A stretch of 64,000 bases of DNA from Streptomyces flavidovirens DSM 40150 (GCF_000429085.1 NZ_AUBE01000021.1:1-64000); one strand, 5' to 3'. Shown: positions 15,996-24,503, counted from the first letter of the stretch. Translations and numbers: made by a program. The notes: a model not told the origin generated them from the sequence alone.

Positions 15996-17666
15996 ATGAG
16001 TGCGAGCGGCAGGAGCGGCGTGCGGTGGGGCGATGTGCTGCTTGCCGCTATTGCCGCGGTGAGCTGGGCGTTGGCGGGCATGGCCGGTGTCGCGGCGCTC
16101 GGGCTCCATCTGCTGGGCGCGGATTCGGCGGGGTCGCTCGGGCCGATGACGGCGGCTGTAGTGGTACTGGGGGCAGGTGGTTCGGTAAGCCCGTCCGGCG
16201 ATGTCTCGGCGTTCGGTCTCGACGGCGCGGAGGCGACGACCGCCGTCGACATCGCGCCACTCGGGGTGGGGCTGGTGGGCGCCCTCCTTCTTTCGTTCTT
16301 CTTCCTGAGGTCCCTGCGCGGTGTGGGGACATTGATTTCCGTGGGTGAACTGACCGCCAGGGTGGGGGCGGTGGCCGTGCTGTTTGTCGCCACGATGGGC
16401 GGGCTCGCCCGGGCTGGGCACGACGTCATCACGATCGACGGCGACGCGTTCGGACTCGGATCCGGATCCGGGCTCGACAAGGTGCCGGAGAACGATGTGT
16501 CACGGGAAGTCGACGAGTTGCTGCCCGGCGGGCTCGGGCTCGGACTCGGCGACATCGGCGGGCTGCTGCCCGACCGGCTGGCCGGCCTCGTGGACGCGAA
16601 GGCGTCGGTCGGCTTCACCGTCAATACGGGCGAGACGTTGGCGGGTGCGTCCTGCTGGGTGCTCGGGGTGCTCGTCGTCGCGCTGCTCGCCTCGCGTCGT
16701 ACGCCGCTGCCGCGTGGGTGGGACGCGGTGCACCGGGTCGTACGGCCGGCCGTGTCCGCCGTGGTCACCGTGCTCGTGGTCGCGGTTCTCGCGGGGCTCA
16801 CCGCAGCTGCGTACGCGGCGGCCGGCGACGACAACCCGAAGCGGATCGTGGGGGCGGCGCTGCTCGGGGCGCCCAACGGGGTGTGGCTCGGGATCCCGCT
16901 CGGGCTGTTCGTGCCGTGGAGCGGCGAGGCGACGGGCGAGATGGCGAAGCTGCTGCCGGATCCGCTGGACGAGCTGCTGCGGGTGAACGCCGACGAGCCG
17001 GTGATGCTGGGGCGGCTCGCGGAGCTGGACGGGCGGGTGTGGCTGCTGGGTGTCGCGGCCGCGCTGATGATGCTGTACGCCGGTGTGCTCACGGCGGCGC
17101 GTACGCCCCGGCGCGGGGGCGAGCTGTCGGTGGCGGGGTTCGCGGGGCGGTGCGCGGTGCGACTGGGGGTGGCGGCGGGGGTCGCGCTGCCACTGCTGGT
17201 GTGGCTGACGGACGTATCCGCCGACGCGTCGCTGTCGGTGCTGGGGATCGACGCGTTCGGCGCGGGGATCGAGCTGCACGGGAGCATGGGGATGGCGCTG
17301 CTGCTGGGTGCGGTGTGGGGCGCGGGCGCGGGGGGCGTGGGGGCGCTGCTGGCGTGTGGGGCGGGGGCGGCGGGGAGTCGGGTGGCGGCGATGGCTTCGG
17401 GGCGCGGGGCGGATGCCGGTGGTGGTGCGGGTGGACGGACGTACCCGGCCCCGGCGTACGCACCGGGGCCGTACCGGCCCTCCCCCGCGTATCGGCCTTC
17501 GCACCGGGAGACGAATCCATACCTGCGGGCGCCGGAGGACGTGCACGGGGCGCCGACTGTGGTGGGCCCGGTGGTCCCACCCCCGCCCCGTCGCCCCCGC
17601 CCGGCGCCTCCGCCCCCTCCGGAGGAGGGCCCGCCCCCGCCAGGACAACCGGGACGGGGCCGCTGA
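15996..17666 (+). CDS. streptophobe-type polytopic membrane protein
   Basis: A 556-residue hydrophobic protein with about ten predicted membrane helices in the first 470 residues and a long cytoplasmic or surface tail rich in Pro, Arg and Tyr (TYPAPAYAPGPYRPSP, PPPPRRPRPAPPPPPEEG). I recognise it as the Streptomyces-restricted 'streptophobe' family. No activity is known. The ATG at 15996 follows a GGGGGG run. It is divergent from the FHA-ABC gene; FHA domains bind phosphothreonine, and the tail holds several Thr and Tyr, but any link is speculation. Confidence 0.75.
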   Translation: MSASGRSGVRWGDVLLAAIAAVSWALAGMAGVAALGLHLLGADSAGSLGPMTAAVVVLGAGGSVSPSGDVSAFGLDGAEATTAVDIAPLGVGLVGALLLSFFFLRSLRGVGTLISVGELTARVGAVAVLFVATMGGLARAGHDVITIDGDAFGLGSGSGLDKVPENDVSREVDELLPGGLGLGLGDIGGLLPDRLAGLVDAKASVGFTVNTGETLAGASCWVLGVLVVALLASRRTPLPRGWDAVHRVVRPAVSAVVTVLVVAVLAGLTAAAYAAAGDDNPKRIVGAALLGAPNGVWLGIPLGLFVPWSGEATGEMAKLLPDPLDELLRVNADEPVMLGRLAELDGRVWLLGVAAALMMLYAGVLTAARTPRRGGELSVAGFAGRCAVRLGVAAGVALPLLVWLTDVSADASLSVLGIDAFGAGIELHGSMGMALLLGAVWGAGAGGVGALLACGAGAAGSRVAAMASGRGADAGGGAGGRTYPAPAYAPGPYRPSPAYRPSHRETNPYLRAPEDVHGAPTVVGPVVPPPPRRPRPAPPPPPEEGPPPPGQPGRGR

Positions 17667-17758
17667 CCGGACCCTGCGGAACTCTCCCCGTCCCCCGCTC
17701 GCTCCCGCCCTGACACTGAGCAGCTCCGCTGCGTGAGGGGCTCCGCCCCGTACCCCGG

Positions 17759-17782
17759 TCCTCAAACGCCGAACGGGCCGGA
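17759..17782. repeat. half-copy of a dispersed Streptomyces intergenic repeat
   Basis: TCCTCAAACGCCGAACGGGC followed by CGGA matches one arm of the palindromic element at 52710-52798. It lies in the 276-base gap between the streptophobe gene and serB, which otherwise shows no gene and only the serB promoter near 17928. Confidence 0.6.
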
Positions 17783-17942
17783 CGGCTCCGACATGCCGGA
17801 TGGTCCCGGCGGGGCCGGGTCGCAGGGCGGTGGCTGTGGCGGGTGGCGGGGGCCGGGGTCGGCTGGGGTGGTGTTGCGGGTGTGTCCGGTCCTCGGGACG
17901 GGAGGTGAGGGGGGTGCAGGGGGCCGATACGGTAGAGGCATC

Positions 17943-19178
17943 ATGAGCGCATCTCAGTCCAGTCAGCCCAGTCAGCCCAGCCAGTCCACTGACGCTGCCC
18001 CGACCCTTCTCGTCAAGATCTTCGGGAAGGACCGTCCCGGAATCACCGCCGGGCTCTTCGACACGCTCGCCGCCTACTCCGTCGATGTCGTCGACATCGA
18101 GCAGGTCGTCACCCGTGGCCGCATCGTCCTGTGCGCCCTCGTCACCGAGCCGGCCGTCGGCACCTCCGGTGAGCTGCGGGCCACCGTGCACAGCTGGGCC
18201 GACTCCCTCCGGCTCCAGGCCGAGATCATCTCCGGTACGGGCGACAACCGGCCGCGCGGAAGCGGGCGTTCGCATGTCACCGTGCTCGGGCACCCGCTCA
18301 CCGCCGAGTCGACCGCCGCCATAGCGGCCACGATCACCGGTACCGGCGGCAACATCGACCGTATCTTCCGGCTCGCCAAGTATCCGGTCACCGCAGTGGA
18401 GTTCGCGGTGTCCGGTACGGAGACCGAGCCCCTGCGCACCGCTCTCGCACTGGAGGCCGCCGAGCTCGGCATCGATGTGGCCGTGGTGTCGGCGGGGCTG
18501 CACCGGCGCGCCCAGCGCCTTGTCGTGATGGACGTGGATTCCACGCTCATCCAGGACGAGGTCATCGAGCTGTTCGCGGCGCACGCGGGCTGCGAGGACA
18601 AGGTCGCCGAGGTGACCGCACAGGCGATGCGCGGCGAGCTGGACTTCGAGCAGTCGCTGCACGCGCGCGTGGCGCTGCTCGCCGGGCTCGACGCCGACGT
18701 CGTCGACAAGGTGCGGCAGGAAGTACGGCTCACCCCCGGCGCTCGCACCCTGATTCGTACGCTCAAGCGGCTCGGGTACCAAGTGGGCGTCGTATCCGGT
18801 GGGTTCACGCAGGTCACCGATGACCTGAAGGAGCGGCTCGGGCTGGACTTCGCGTCCGCCAACACACTGGAGATCGTCGACGGAAAGCTCACCGGCCGTG
18901 TCGTCGGTGAGATCGTGGACCGTGCGGGCAAGGCCCGGCTGCTGCGCCGCTTCGCCGCCGAGGCGGGCGTACCGCTGGACCAGACCGTCGCCGTCGGTGA
19001 CGGCGCGAACGATCTCGACATGCTGAACGCGGCGGGCCTGGGTGTCGCCTTCAACGCCAAGCCCGTCGTGCGGGAGGCCGCCGACACGGCCGTGAATGTG
19101 CCCTTCCTGGACACCGTGCTGTATCTGCTCGGCATCACCCGTGAAGAGGTGGAGGCCGCCGACGGCCTGGCCGAGTGA
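17943..19178 (+). CDS. serB: phosphoserine phosphatase with N-terminal ACT domains
   Basis: A 411-residue enzyme of the last step of serine synthesis (O-phosphoserine to serine). The N-terminus has a Ser/Gln/Pro repeat (about 5-17) made by a short DNA repeat, then an ACT domain (LLVKIFGKDRPGITAGLFDT) and a second ACT-like region. The C-terminal half is a HAD phosphatase: nucleophile motif MDVDSTLIQDEVIELF, Ser/Thr motif VVSGGF and VAVGDGANDLDML. The ATG at 17943 is close behind TACGGT (17928-17933) with no Shine-Dalgarno, so it is possibly leaderless. The gene is monocistronic and ends in a terminator. Confidence 0.95.
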   Translation: MSASQSSQPSQPSQSTDAAPTLLVKIFGKDRPGITAGLFDTLAAYSVDVVDIEQVVTRGRIVLCALVTEPAVGTSGELRATVHSWADSLRLQAEIISGTGDNRPRGSGRSHVTVLGHPLTAESTAAIAATITGTGGNIDRIFRLAKYPVTAVEFAVSGTETEPLRTALALEAAELGIDVAVVSAGLHRRAQRLVVMDVDSTLIQDEVIELFAAHAGCEDKVAEVTAQAMRGELDFEQSLHARVALLAGLDADVVDKVRQEVRLTPGARTLIRTLKRLGYQVGVVSGGFTQVTDDLKERLGLDFASANTLEIVDGKLTGRVVGEIVDRAGKARLLRRFAAEAGVPLDQTVAVGDGANDLDMLNAAGLGVAFNAKPVVREAADTAVNVPFLDTVLYLLGITREEVEAADGLAE

Positions 19179-19206
19179 ACGCGTGCGCGAGTGAGTGAGC
19201 GTGTTG

Positions 19207-19236
19207 AGGCCCCGGTGCGGATGCGCGCCGGGGCCT
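19207..19236. terminator. terminator between serB and sixA
   Basis: AGGCCCCGG (19207-19215) and CCGGGGCCT (19228-19236) form a 9-bp stem followed by TCGTTC. It lies between convergent genes. Confidence 0.75.
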
Positions 19237-19268
19237 TCGTTCTCACGTACCGGAAAAGGGAGTCGGCC

Positions 19269-19787
19269 TCAGTCGTGCGGGGCCCAGTAGTCCAGCAGCT
19301 TGCCCACGCCGTGCTCCACGGACTTCCAGGAGCCGGTGAAGCCGACGATCGCGAACGAGGCGGTCGGGAAGCCGCTCTTGGTCATGCGGGCCATGGCGTC
19401 GCCCTCGCTGCTGCCCGCCAGCGCGTCGGCGGCCGCGTGCATGCTGGGGTTGTGCCCGATGACGAGGAGGTCGTTCACCTCGTCCGGAGTCTCGTTCAGG
19501 AGCGCGAGAACGTCGCCGAGGGTGGCCTCGTACAGCCGCTCCTCGTAGACGGTCTTGGGACGCCGCGGCATTTCCTGTACGGCCAGCTTCCAGGTCTCAC
19601 GGGTCCTGGTCGCGGTCGAGCACAGAGCCAGGTCGAAGGTGATGCCCGTGTCCGCCAGCCGGTGGCCGGCGACCGGGGCGTCCATGCGGCCGCGGTCGGC
19701 GAGCGGCCGATCATGGTCGGACACCTGCGGCCAGTCGGCCTTCGCATGCCGGAGTAGGACGATCCTGCGGGGTGTATCGACGCTCAT
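19269..19787 (-). CDS. SixA-family histidine phosphatase
   Basis: A 172-residue histidine (RHG) phosphatase: the catalytic LLRHAKADWP motif is near residue 10, with a second His in VIGHNPSMHAAAD. SixA proteins dephosphorylate phosphohistidines in phosphorelay proteins; in Actinobacteria the target is unknown. The start is the ATG at 19787. It is convergent with serB, with no operon partner. Confidence 0.88.
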   Translation of the reverse strand: MSVDTPRRIVLLRHAKADWPQVSDHDRPLADRGRMDAPVAGHRLADTGITFDLALCSTATRTRETWKLAVQEMPRRPKTVYEERLYEATLGDVLALLNETPDEVNDLLVIGHNPSMHAAADALAGSSEGDAMARMTKSGFPTASFAIVGFTGSWKSVEHGVGKLLDYWAPHD

Positions 19788-19868
19788 GCATCCCAGCTTC
19801 GCACGAATCGCGCCACGGGGCGCAGGGTGTTGGCGGGCTGCCCCAGCACGGGTGAACGGGTTCCCCGG

Positions 19869-20072
19869 CTAGTGGGACAAGGTCTGCTGGATACGCTCCA
19901 CGAAGTGCGCGACCGCCGGGTCGCCGGGCGCCGCGTGCGCCTCGTCCGGCCCGGCGATCAGCAGCAGCAGGACGGCGAAGGCGAGGGCGGGGAGGACGAC
20001 GGCCCACCACGGGAGCCGGGTGTCGATGCCGGAGGCCGGGGAGTTGGTTCCGGGGTGTGCGCGGGCCGCCAT
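19869..20072 (-). CDS. small single-pass membrane protein of unknown function
   Basis: A 67-residue protein. It has a polar N-terminus, one strong transmembrane helix (WWAVVLPALAFAVLLLLIAG, about residues 24-43), then an acidic/Ala segment ending in HFVERIQQTLSH. The ATG at 20072 has a clear GGAGG five bases upstream; the long open frame further upstream lacks support. The family is known to me only as a Streptomyces hypothetical. Confidence 0.75.
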   Translation of the reverse strand: MAARAHPGTNSPASGIDTRLPWWAVVLPALAFAVLLLLIAGPDEAHAAPGDPAVAHFVERIQQTLSH

Positions 20073-20182
20073 GACCGCCTCCGTTTTCGCTGTTCGGCTG
20101 ATGTACGTCGAACCTACGGAGTGCGCGCGCGGGAACCCATCCGGTGACCCACCCACTTCACCCTGACCCCGGCCCCCTAGGG

Positions 20183-20206
20183 GACGGTGGGGACAGCCCC
20201 ACCGTC
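20183..20206 (-). terminator. terminator of the transporter operon
   Basis: GACGGTGGGG (20183-20192) and CCCCACCGTC (20197-20206) form a perfect 10-bp stem with a 4-base loop, 22 bases after the stop of the small accessory gene. Confidence 0.7.
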
Positions 20207-20227
20207 GGTGTGCCGGAGCGCCGGGGC

Positions 20228-20344
20228 CTACGGCGAGGCCAGCGAGGCGATGATCGCGATGATCACCGTGATGCCGAGCATCGCGCCGAGCACGAGCAGC
20301 AGCTTCTTCTGGCCGTTCTGGGGATTGGGGTCGAGTACAGGCAT
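20228..20344 (-). CDS. SGM_5486-type transporter-associated micropeptide
   Basis: A 38-residue membrane peptide. It begins MPVLDPNPQNGQKKLLLV and continues with one hydrophobic helix to the end (SLASP). The sequence matches the small Streptomyces family found next to MFS transporters. The gene lies 43 bases after the MFS gene, on the same strand, followed by a terminator. The role is inferred to be an accessory or stabilising subunit of the exporter. Confidence 0.82.
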   Translation of the reverse strand: MPVLDPNPQNGQKKLLLVLGAMLGITVIIAIIASLASP

Positions 20345-20387
20345 ACGGCCAGTCTCGCACCCTTTGTACGCCGGGCCTGCGGCCGGG

Positions 20388-21671
20388 TCAGCCGAGTTCG
20401 TCCTCGATCGTGCGGTTGCGTCCGGCGAGCACGCCGACGACCAGCTGCGGCACCATCAGGCCTGCCATGAGGCCGATCGGCAGGCCCCAGCTCCCGCTGT
20501 GCTGGTAGAGCACGCCGACCAGCAGCGGCCCGGGGATCGAGATGAGGTAGCCGGTGCTCTGCGCGAAGGCGGAGAGGCGTACGACGCCCGCGCCGCTCTT
20601 CGCCCGCATGCCGATCATGGTGAGGGCGAGCGGGAAGGCACAGTTGGAGACGCCGAGCAGCAGGGCCCACGCCCAGGCGCCGGCGGCCGGGGCGAGGTAG
20701 AGGCCGGCGTACCCCATGAGGCCGCTCAGGCCGAGGGCGACGACGATCGGGCCCTGGTTGCGCAGGCGGGAGGCGACGCGCGGGATGACGAACGCGAGCG
20801 GTATGCCCATCGCCATGGTCACGGCGAGCAGCACACCGGCCGTGCCCGCGGAGACTCCCGCGTCGCGGAAGATCTGCGGCATCCAGCCCATGGTGATGTA
20901 CGCCGCGGTGGCCTGGAGGCCGAAATAGCAGGCGAGCGCCCACGCCGTACGGCTGCGGGTGATGCTCAGGGCGGGGGCGGGGGCGCTGCCCTGCTGCCGG
21001 GCGGTGGTGCGGGTCTTCGGCGCCCGGGTGCTGGAGTGGCGGGTGAGGACGAGCCAGGGCAGTACGGCGACGGCGGCCAGAGCGCCCCACACGGCGAGGC
21101 CGGTCTGCCAACTGCCGCCCAGCGCGCGGGTCATGGGGACCGTGGCGGCCGCGGCGAGCGCGGTGCCGAGCGCGAGGGCCATCGAGTAGAGCCCGGTCAT
21201 CTGGCCGACGCGGTCGGGGAACCAGCGCTTGACGATGACCGGCATGAGGATGTTGCTCACGGCGATGCCCATGAGGGCGAGCGCGCTGGCGGCCAGGAAT
21301 CCCGCCGTACCGCCGAGGTAGGGGCGGACGAACAGACCGGCCGCGATGGCCGCCATGCCCGCGCAGACGATCGCGCCGGGGCCGAAGCGGCGGGCCAGCC
21401 GCGGGGCGGTGAGGCCGAAGACCGCGAAACAGAGCGGCGGCACGGACGTCAGGAGGCCGGCGACGCTGCCGCTCATGCCGAGCCCGGTACGGACCTCTTC
21501 GAGGAGCGGGCCGAGGCTGGTGATGGCCGGGCGGAGGTTGAGCGCGGCGAGAACGAGTCCGAGGATCACGAGCCGGGTGACCCAGGCCGACCGCGGCTGC
21601 GGCTGCGGCTGCTCCTGGCGTACGGAGGCTGCTGGGGCGGGGTTCAGGGTTCGGGTCTCGTCTTGGGGCAT
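20388..21671 (-). CDS. CynX/NimT-like MFS transporter
   Basis: A 427-residue major facilitator with 12 predicted helices, of the CynX/NimT (cyanate/2-nitroimidazole transporter) branch; NLRPAITSLGPLL in helix 1 and GLYSMALALGTALAAA are typical. Substrate is unknown. I chose the ATG at 21671 because a TATGAT -10 box (21679-21684) lies 7 bases upstream, so the mRNA is probably leaderless; the frame extends to 21710. The promoter overlaps two palindromes, and a GntR regulator is encoded divergently, so this gene is probably its repression target. Confidence 0.87.
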   Translation of the reverse strand: MPQDETRTLNPAPAASVRQEQPQPQPRSAWVTRLVILGLVLAALNLRPAITSLGPLLEEVRTGLGMSGSVAGLLTSVPPLCFAVFGLTAPRLARRFGPGAIVCAGMAAIAAGLFVRPYLGGTAGFLAASALALMGIAVSNILMPVIVKRWFPDRVGQMTGLYSMALALGTALAAAATVPMTRALGGSWQTGLAVWGALAAVAVLPWLVLTRHSSTRAPKTRTTARQQGSAPAPALSITRSRTAWALACYFGLQATAAYITMGWMPQIFRDAGVSAGTAGVLLAVTMAMGIPLAFVIPRVASRLRNQGPIVVALGLSGLMGYAGLYLAPAAGAWAWALLLGVSNCAFPLALTMIGMRAKSGAGVVRLSAFAQSTGYLISIPGPLLVGVLYQHSGSWGLPIGLMAGLMVPQLVVGVLAGRNRTIEDELG

Positions 21672-21678
21672 GCGGACC

Positions 21679-21711
21679 ATCATAGAATCATGGGATGATT
21701 GGTTGTCCAAT
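21679..21711 (-). promoter_or_regulatory. MFS promoter with two overlapping operator dyads
   Basis: On the minus strand TATGAT (21679-21684) is the -10, with a TGGACA/TTGGAC -35 candidate about 19-20 bases up. Exactly between them sits AATCAT-GGG-ATGATT (21686-21700), and overlapping the -35 is ATTGG-TTGT-CCAAT (21698-21711). Both are perfect inverted repeats. They lie between the MFS gene and the divergent GntR regulator, where an autoregulatory repressor would bind. Confidence 0.72.
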
Positions 21712-21746
21712 TGGTCTTCCCGTCCCGAATCAGGAGCACGAACACC

Positions 21747-22421
21747 ATGGCGCTGACCTCACCCCGGCGTTCGGCTCTCGCCGACCAGGTGATCACTGAG
21801 CTGCGCAACCAGATCACCTCGGGCGAGTGGCCGGTGGGGTCACGCATTCCGACCGAGCCGGCGCTGGTCGAGCAGCTGGGCGTGGCCCGCAACACCGTCC
21901 GGGAGGCGGTGCGCGCGCTGGCGTACAACGGGCTGCTGGACATCCGGCAGGGGTCCGGTACGTACGTCATCGCCACCAGTGAGCTGGCCGGCGTCATGCA
22001 CCGCCGGTTCGCGGACGCCGACCCCCGCCATATCGCGGAGCTGCGCTCGACCCTGGAGTCGTCGGCGGCCCGGCTGGCGGCCCAGCGGCGTACGGAGCGT
22101 GATGTGCGGCAGCTGGACGCGGTGCTCGCGCGGCGCGAGGAGGCGTGGGCCTCGGGCGACGCGGAGCTGTTCGTCCGCGCGGACGCGACGCTGCACCTCG
22201 CCGTCGTCGCCGCCTCGCACAACGACGTGCTCATCGGGCTCTACGCCGACCTCGGCGACCTGTTGCGCGACTGGCTGCGCGACGACGTGGGGCAGGAGCT
22301 GCGCCCGGAGGACCACATGGACCACGGGCGGCTGATCGAGGCGATCCGCGCGCGGGACGCGGAGACGGCGGCCACGGAGGCGGCGGGGTATTCGCTCAAG
22401 TGCCTCGGGGACCGGGCGTAG
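21747..22421 (+). CDS. FadR-subfamily GntR transcriptional regulator
   Basis: A 224-residue regulator. Its N-terminal winged helix (about 8-75) contains PTEPALVEQLGVARNTVREAVRAL and GLLDIRQGSGTYV. The C-terminal FCD ligand domain (about 90-215) has the metal-binding Asp/His pattern (RADATLHLAVVAASHN; HMDHGRLIEAI). It likely represses the adjacent exporter and itself through the dyads at 21686-21711. The ATG at 21747 follows CAGGAG at about 10 bases; the frame is open upstream to 21699. The ligand is unknown. Confidence 0.9.
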   Translation: MALTSPRRSALADQVITELRNQITSGEWPVGSRIPTEPALVEQLGVARNTVREAVRALAYNGLLDIRQGSGTYVIATSELAGVMHRRFADADPRHIAELRSTLESSAARLAAQRRTERDVRQLDAVLARREEAWASGDAELFVRADATLHLAVVAASHNDVLIGLYADLGDLLRDWLRDDVGQELRPEDHMDHGRLIEAIRARDAETAATEAAGYSLKCLGDRA

Positions 22422-22439
22422 GAGACCGCCGTACGGCCG

Positions 22440-22799
22440 CTACATCCGGTGGTGGCTGACCCAGGCCGAGCGGACTTCCTTCCAGCAGCGGTCGGTCAGC
22501 CGCACGGTCTGCGCGGGGCCGACCTCGACGGGCGAGCCGTCCGCGTCGATGTCCCACCAGCGGTCGCACTCGGTGTGCAGCCGCACCAGGTCGGACGCGG
22601 GGTACGGGTTGTGGCAGTACGCGACGACACGCGAGCCGTCGATGGTCGTGCGGCAGGTGGAGCCGAAAAGCGCGACCTTCTTCGCTGCGGGCTTCCGTCC
22701 GGCATCCGCCGGACGCTCGGCGACGGCTGGGGCGGCCAGTCCGGCCACGGCGGCCATGGCCAGCAGGCCGGCTGCCGCTCGACGGTTCGACGGGCGCAC
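22440..22799 (-). CDS. small secreted Cys-containing protein, unknown function
   Basis: A 119-residue protein with a signal peptide (RPSNRRAAAGLLAMAAVAGLAAPAVA) and a mature domain of about 90 residues with four Cys (STCRTT, AYCHNP, TECDRWW, DRCWKEV), probably two disulfides. I do not recognise the family. The GTG at 22799 was chosen because AGGAGG lies 8 bases upstream; the GTG at 22808 abuts that site. It is convergent with the GntR gene. Confidence 0.75.
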   Translation of the reverse strand: MRPSNRRAAAGLLAMAAVAGLAAPAVAERPADAGRKPAAKKVALFGSTCRTTIDGSRVVAYCHNPYPASDLVRLHTECDRWWDIDADGSPVEVGPAQTVRLTDRCWKEVRSAWVSHHRM

Positions 22800-22929
22800 A
22801 TGCGCCACCTCCTCCCCACAGAGCGCCGGGTATGTCCCGGTTTCCTCAGTCTGCGGGGAGTCGCCGGTCTTTTCGACTCGGGAGCGGATCGTGCACGCAG
22901 GGTCACCACAGGCGGCGCCCGGAACGCAC

Positions 22930-22969
22930 GGAAGCCGCGCGCCGTCCGCTGGACGGTCGCGCGGCTTCC
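22930..22969 (-). terminator. terminator after fabI
   Basis: GGAAGCCGCGCG (22930-22941) pairs with CGCGCGGCTTCC (22958-22969), with an inner CCGTCC/GGACGG stem. This compound hairpin lies directly after the fabI stop. Confidence 0.75.
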
Positions 22970-22986
22970 CGGGGAACGGTGCGGCG

Positions 22987-23754
22987 TTACGCGCCGATGG
23001 CGTGCAGACCGCCGTCGACGTGGATGATCTCGCCGGTCGTCATCGGGAACCAGTCGGAGAGCAGCGCGACGACGCCGCGCCCGGCCGGCTCCGGGTCGGA
23101 CATGTCCCACTTCAGCGGGGAGCGGTGGTCCCAGACGCTCGCCAGGTCCGCGAAGCCGGGGATGGACTTGGCGGCCATGGAGCCGAGCGGTCCGGCGGAG
23201 ATCAGGTTGCACCGGATGTTGTCCGGGCCCAGGTCGCGGGCGAGGTAGCGGGAGGTGGCCTCCAGCGCGGCCTTGGCCGGGCCCATCCAGTCGTACTGCG
23301 GCCAGGCGAACTGGGCGTCGAAGGTGAGGCCGACGACCGAGCTGCCGCTGCCCATCAGGGGGCGGCACGCCATGGTGAGCGACTTCAGCGAGAACGCCGA
23401 GACGTGCATCGCGGTGGCGACGGACTCGAACGGCGTGTTGAGGAAGTTGCCGCCGAGCGCGTCCTGCGGCGCGAAGCCGATGGAGTGGACGACGCCGTCG
23501 AGGCCGCCGAGCTCCTCACGGACCAGGCCTTCGAGCCGGTCCAGGTGCTCGGTGTTCGTGACGTCCAGCTCGATGACCTTCGCTGGCTTCGGCAGCTTCT
23601 TCGCGATGCGCTCGGTCAGCGTGGGGCGGGGGAAGGCGGTCAGGATGACTTCGGCACCCTGCTCCTGGGCCACCTTGGCGGTGTGGAAGGCGATGGAGGA
23701 CTCCATCAGCACACCCGTGATGAGGATGCGCTTGCCGTCGAGAATTCCACTCAT
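22987..23754 (-). CDS. fabI: enoyl-[acyl-carrier-protein] reductase, NADH (FabI/InhA)
   Basis: A 255-residue reductase of type II fatty-acid synthesis that reduces trans-2-enoyl-ACP. SDR-like N-terminal GKRILITGVLMESSIAFHTA, then GLDGVVHSIGFAP. The FabI/InhA active site Tyr-x6-Lys is seen in PQYDWMGPAKAALE, followed by LISAGPLGSMAAKSI. The overall form is InhA-like, the target family of isoniazid and triclosan. The ATG at 23754 lies 4 bases after the fabG stop, so fabG-fabI is one operon and together encodes the two reductive steps of elongation. Confidence 0.94.
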   Translation of the reverse strand: MSGILDGKRILITGVLMESSIAFHTAKVAQEQGAEVILTAFPRPTLTERIAKKLPKPAKVIELDVTNTEHLDRLEGLVREELGGLDGVVHSIGFAPQDALGGNFLNTPFESVATAMHVSAFSLKSLTMACRPLMGSGSSVVGLTFDAQFAWPQYDWMGPAKAALEATSRYLARDLGPDNIRCNLISAGPLGSMAAKSIPGFADLASVWDHRSPLKWDMSDPEPAGRGVVALLSDWFPMTTGEIIHVDGGLHAIGA

Positions 23755-23758
23755 GTGA

Positions 23759-24478
23759 TCAGTGACCCATGCCCAATCCGCCGTCAACCGGGATGACGGC
23801 TCCAGTGATGTACGACGCGTCGTCGGAGGCGAGGAAGCGCACGGTGGCGGCGATCTCCTCCGGCTGCGCGTAACGGCCGAGCGGCACCTGGGCGACGATG
23901 CCCTCGCGCTGCTCGTCCGTGAGCGCCCCGGTCATGTCGGTCTCGACAAACCCGGGCGCCACGACGTTGAAGGTGAGGTTGCGCGAGCCCAGCTCACGGG
24001 CGAGGGAGCGCGCGAAGCCGACCAGACCGGCCTTCGAGGCGGCGTAGTTCGCCTGCCCTGCCGAGCCGAGGAGCCCGACGACCGAGGAGATCAGTACGAC
24101 CCTCCCCTTCCTGGCGCGCAGCATGCCGCGGTTGGCCCGCTTGACCACCCGGAAGGTACCGGTGAGGTTGGTGTCGAGGACGGACGTGAAGTCCTCCTCG
24201 GACATGCGCATGAGGAGCTGGTCCTTGGTGACGCCGGCGTTGGCCACCAGCACCTCCACGGGACCGTGCTTCTCCTCGATCTCCTTGTAGGCCTGCTCCA
24301 CCTGCTCACTGTCGGTGATGTCGCACTTGACGGCGAGGCAGCCGAGTTCGGTGAGGGCGGCCGGCGGTTCGCCGGAACGGTACGTGAAAGCGACCTTGTC
24401 GCCGGCGTCGGCGAAAGCGCGGGCGATGGCGAGGCCGATGCCCCGGTTTCCTCCGGTGACGAGAACCGAGCGGCTCAA
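23759..24478 (-). CDS. fabG: 3-oxoacyl-[acyl-carrier-protein] reductase (FabG)
   Basis: A 239-residue SDR that reduces 3-ketoacyl-ACP with NADPH. Motifs are VTGGNRGIGLAIA, NAGVTKDQLLMRMSEEDF (typical of FabG), catalytic Ser in LISSVVGLLGSAGQ, YAASKAGL and APGFVETDMT. The start is a TTG at 24478: homology begins there (SRSVLVTGGNRG) and AAGGG lies 8 bases upstream. It is the first gene of the fabG-fabI operon. A 9-bp-arm dyad overlaps its promoter region. Confidence 0.94.
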   Translation of the reverse strand: MSRSVLVTGGNRGIGLAIARAFADAGDKVAFTYRSGEPPAALTELGCLAVKCDITDSEQVEQAYKEIEEKHGPVEVLVANAGVTKDQLLMRMSEEDFTSVLDTNLTGTFRVVKRANRGMLRARKGRVVLISSVVGLLGSAGQANYAASKAGLVGFARSLARELGSRNLTFNVVAPGFVETDMTGALTDEQREGIVAQVPLGRYAQPEEIAATVRFLASDDASYITGAVIPVDGGLGMGH

Positions 24479-24503
24479 CGGATCACCCTTTCCATAGCGG
24501 TCT

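Noticed and set aside
16500..18782. 760-codon minus-strand ORF spanning the streptophobe and serB genes
   Set aside because: It crosses two real plus-strand genes and has a typical shadow composition (Arg/Pro/His-rich).
20263..21111. 282-codon minus-strand ORF inside the MFS gene
   Set aside because: It is the alternative frame of the MFS gene; its Arg/Pro-rich translation lacks membrane helices.
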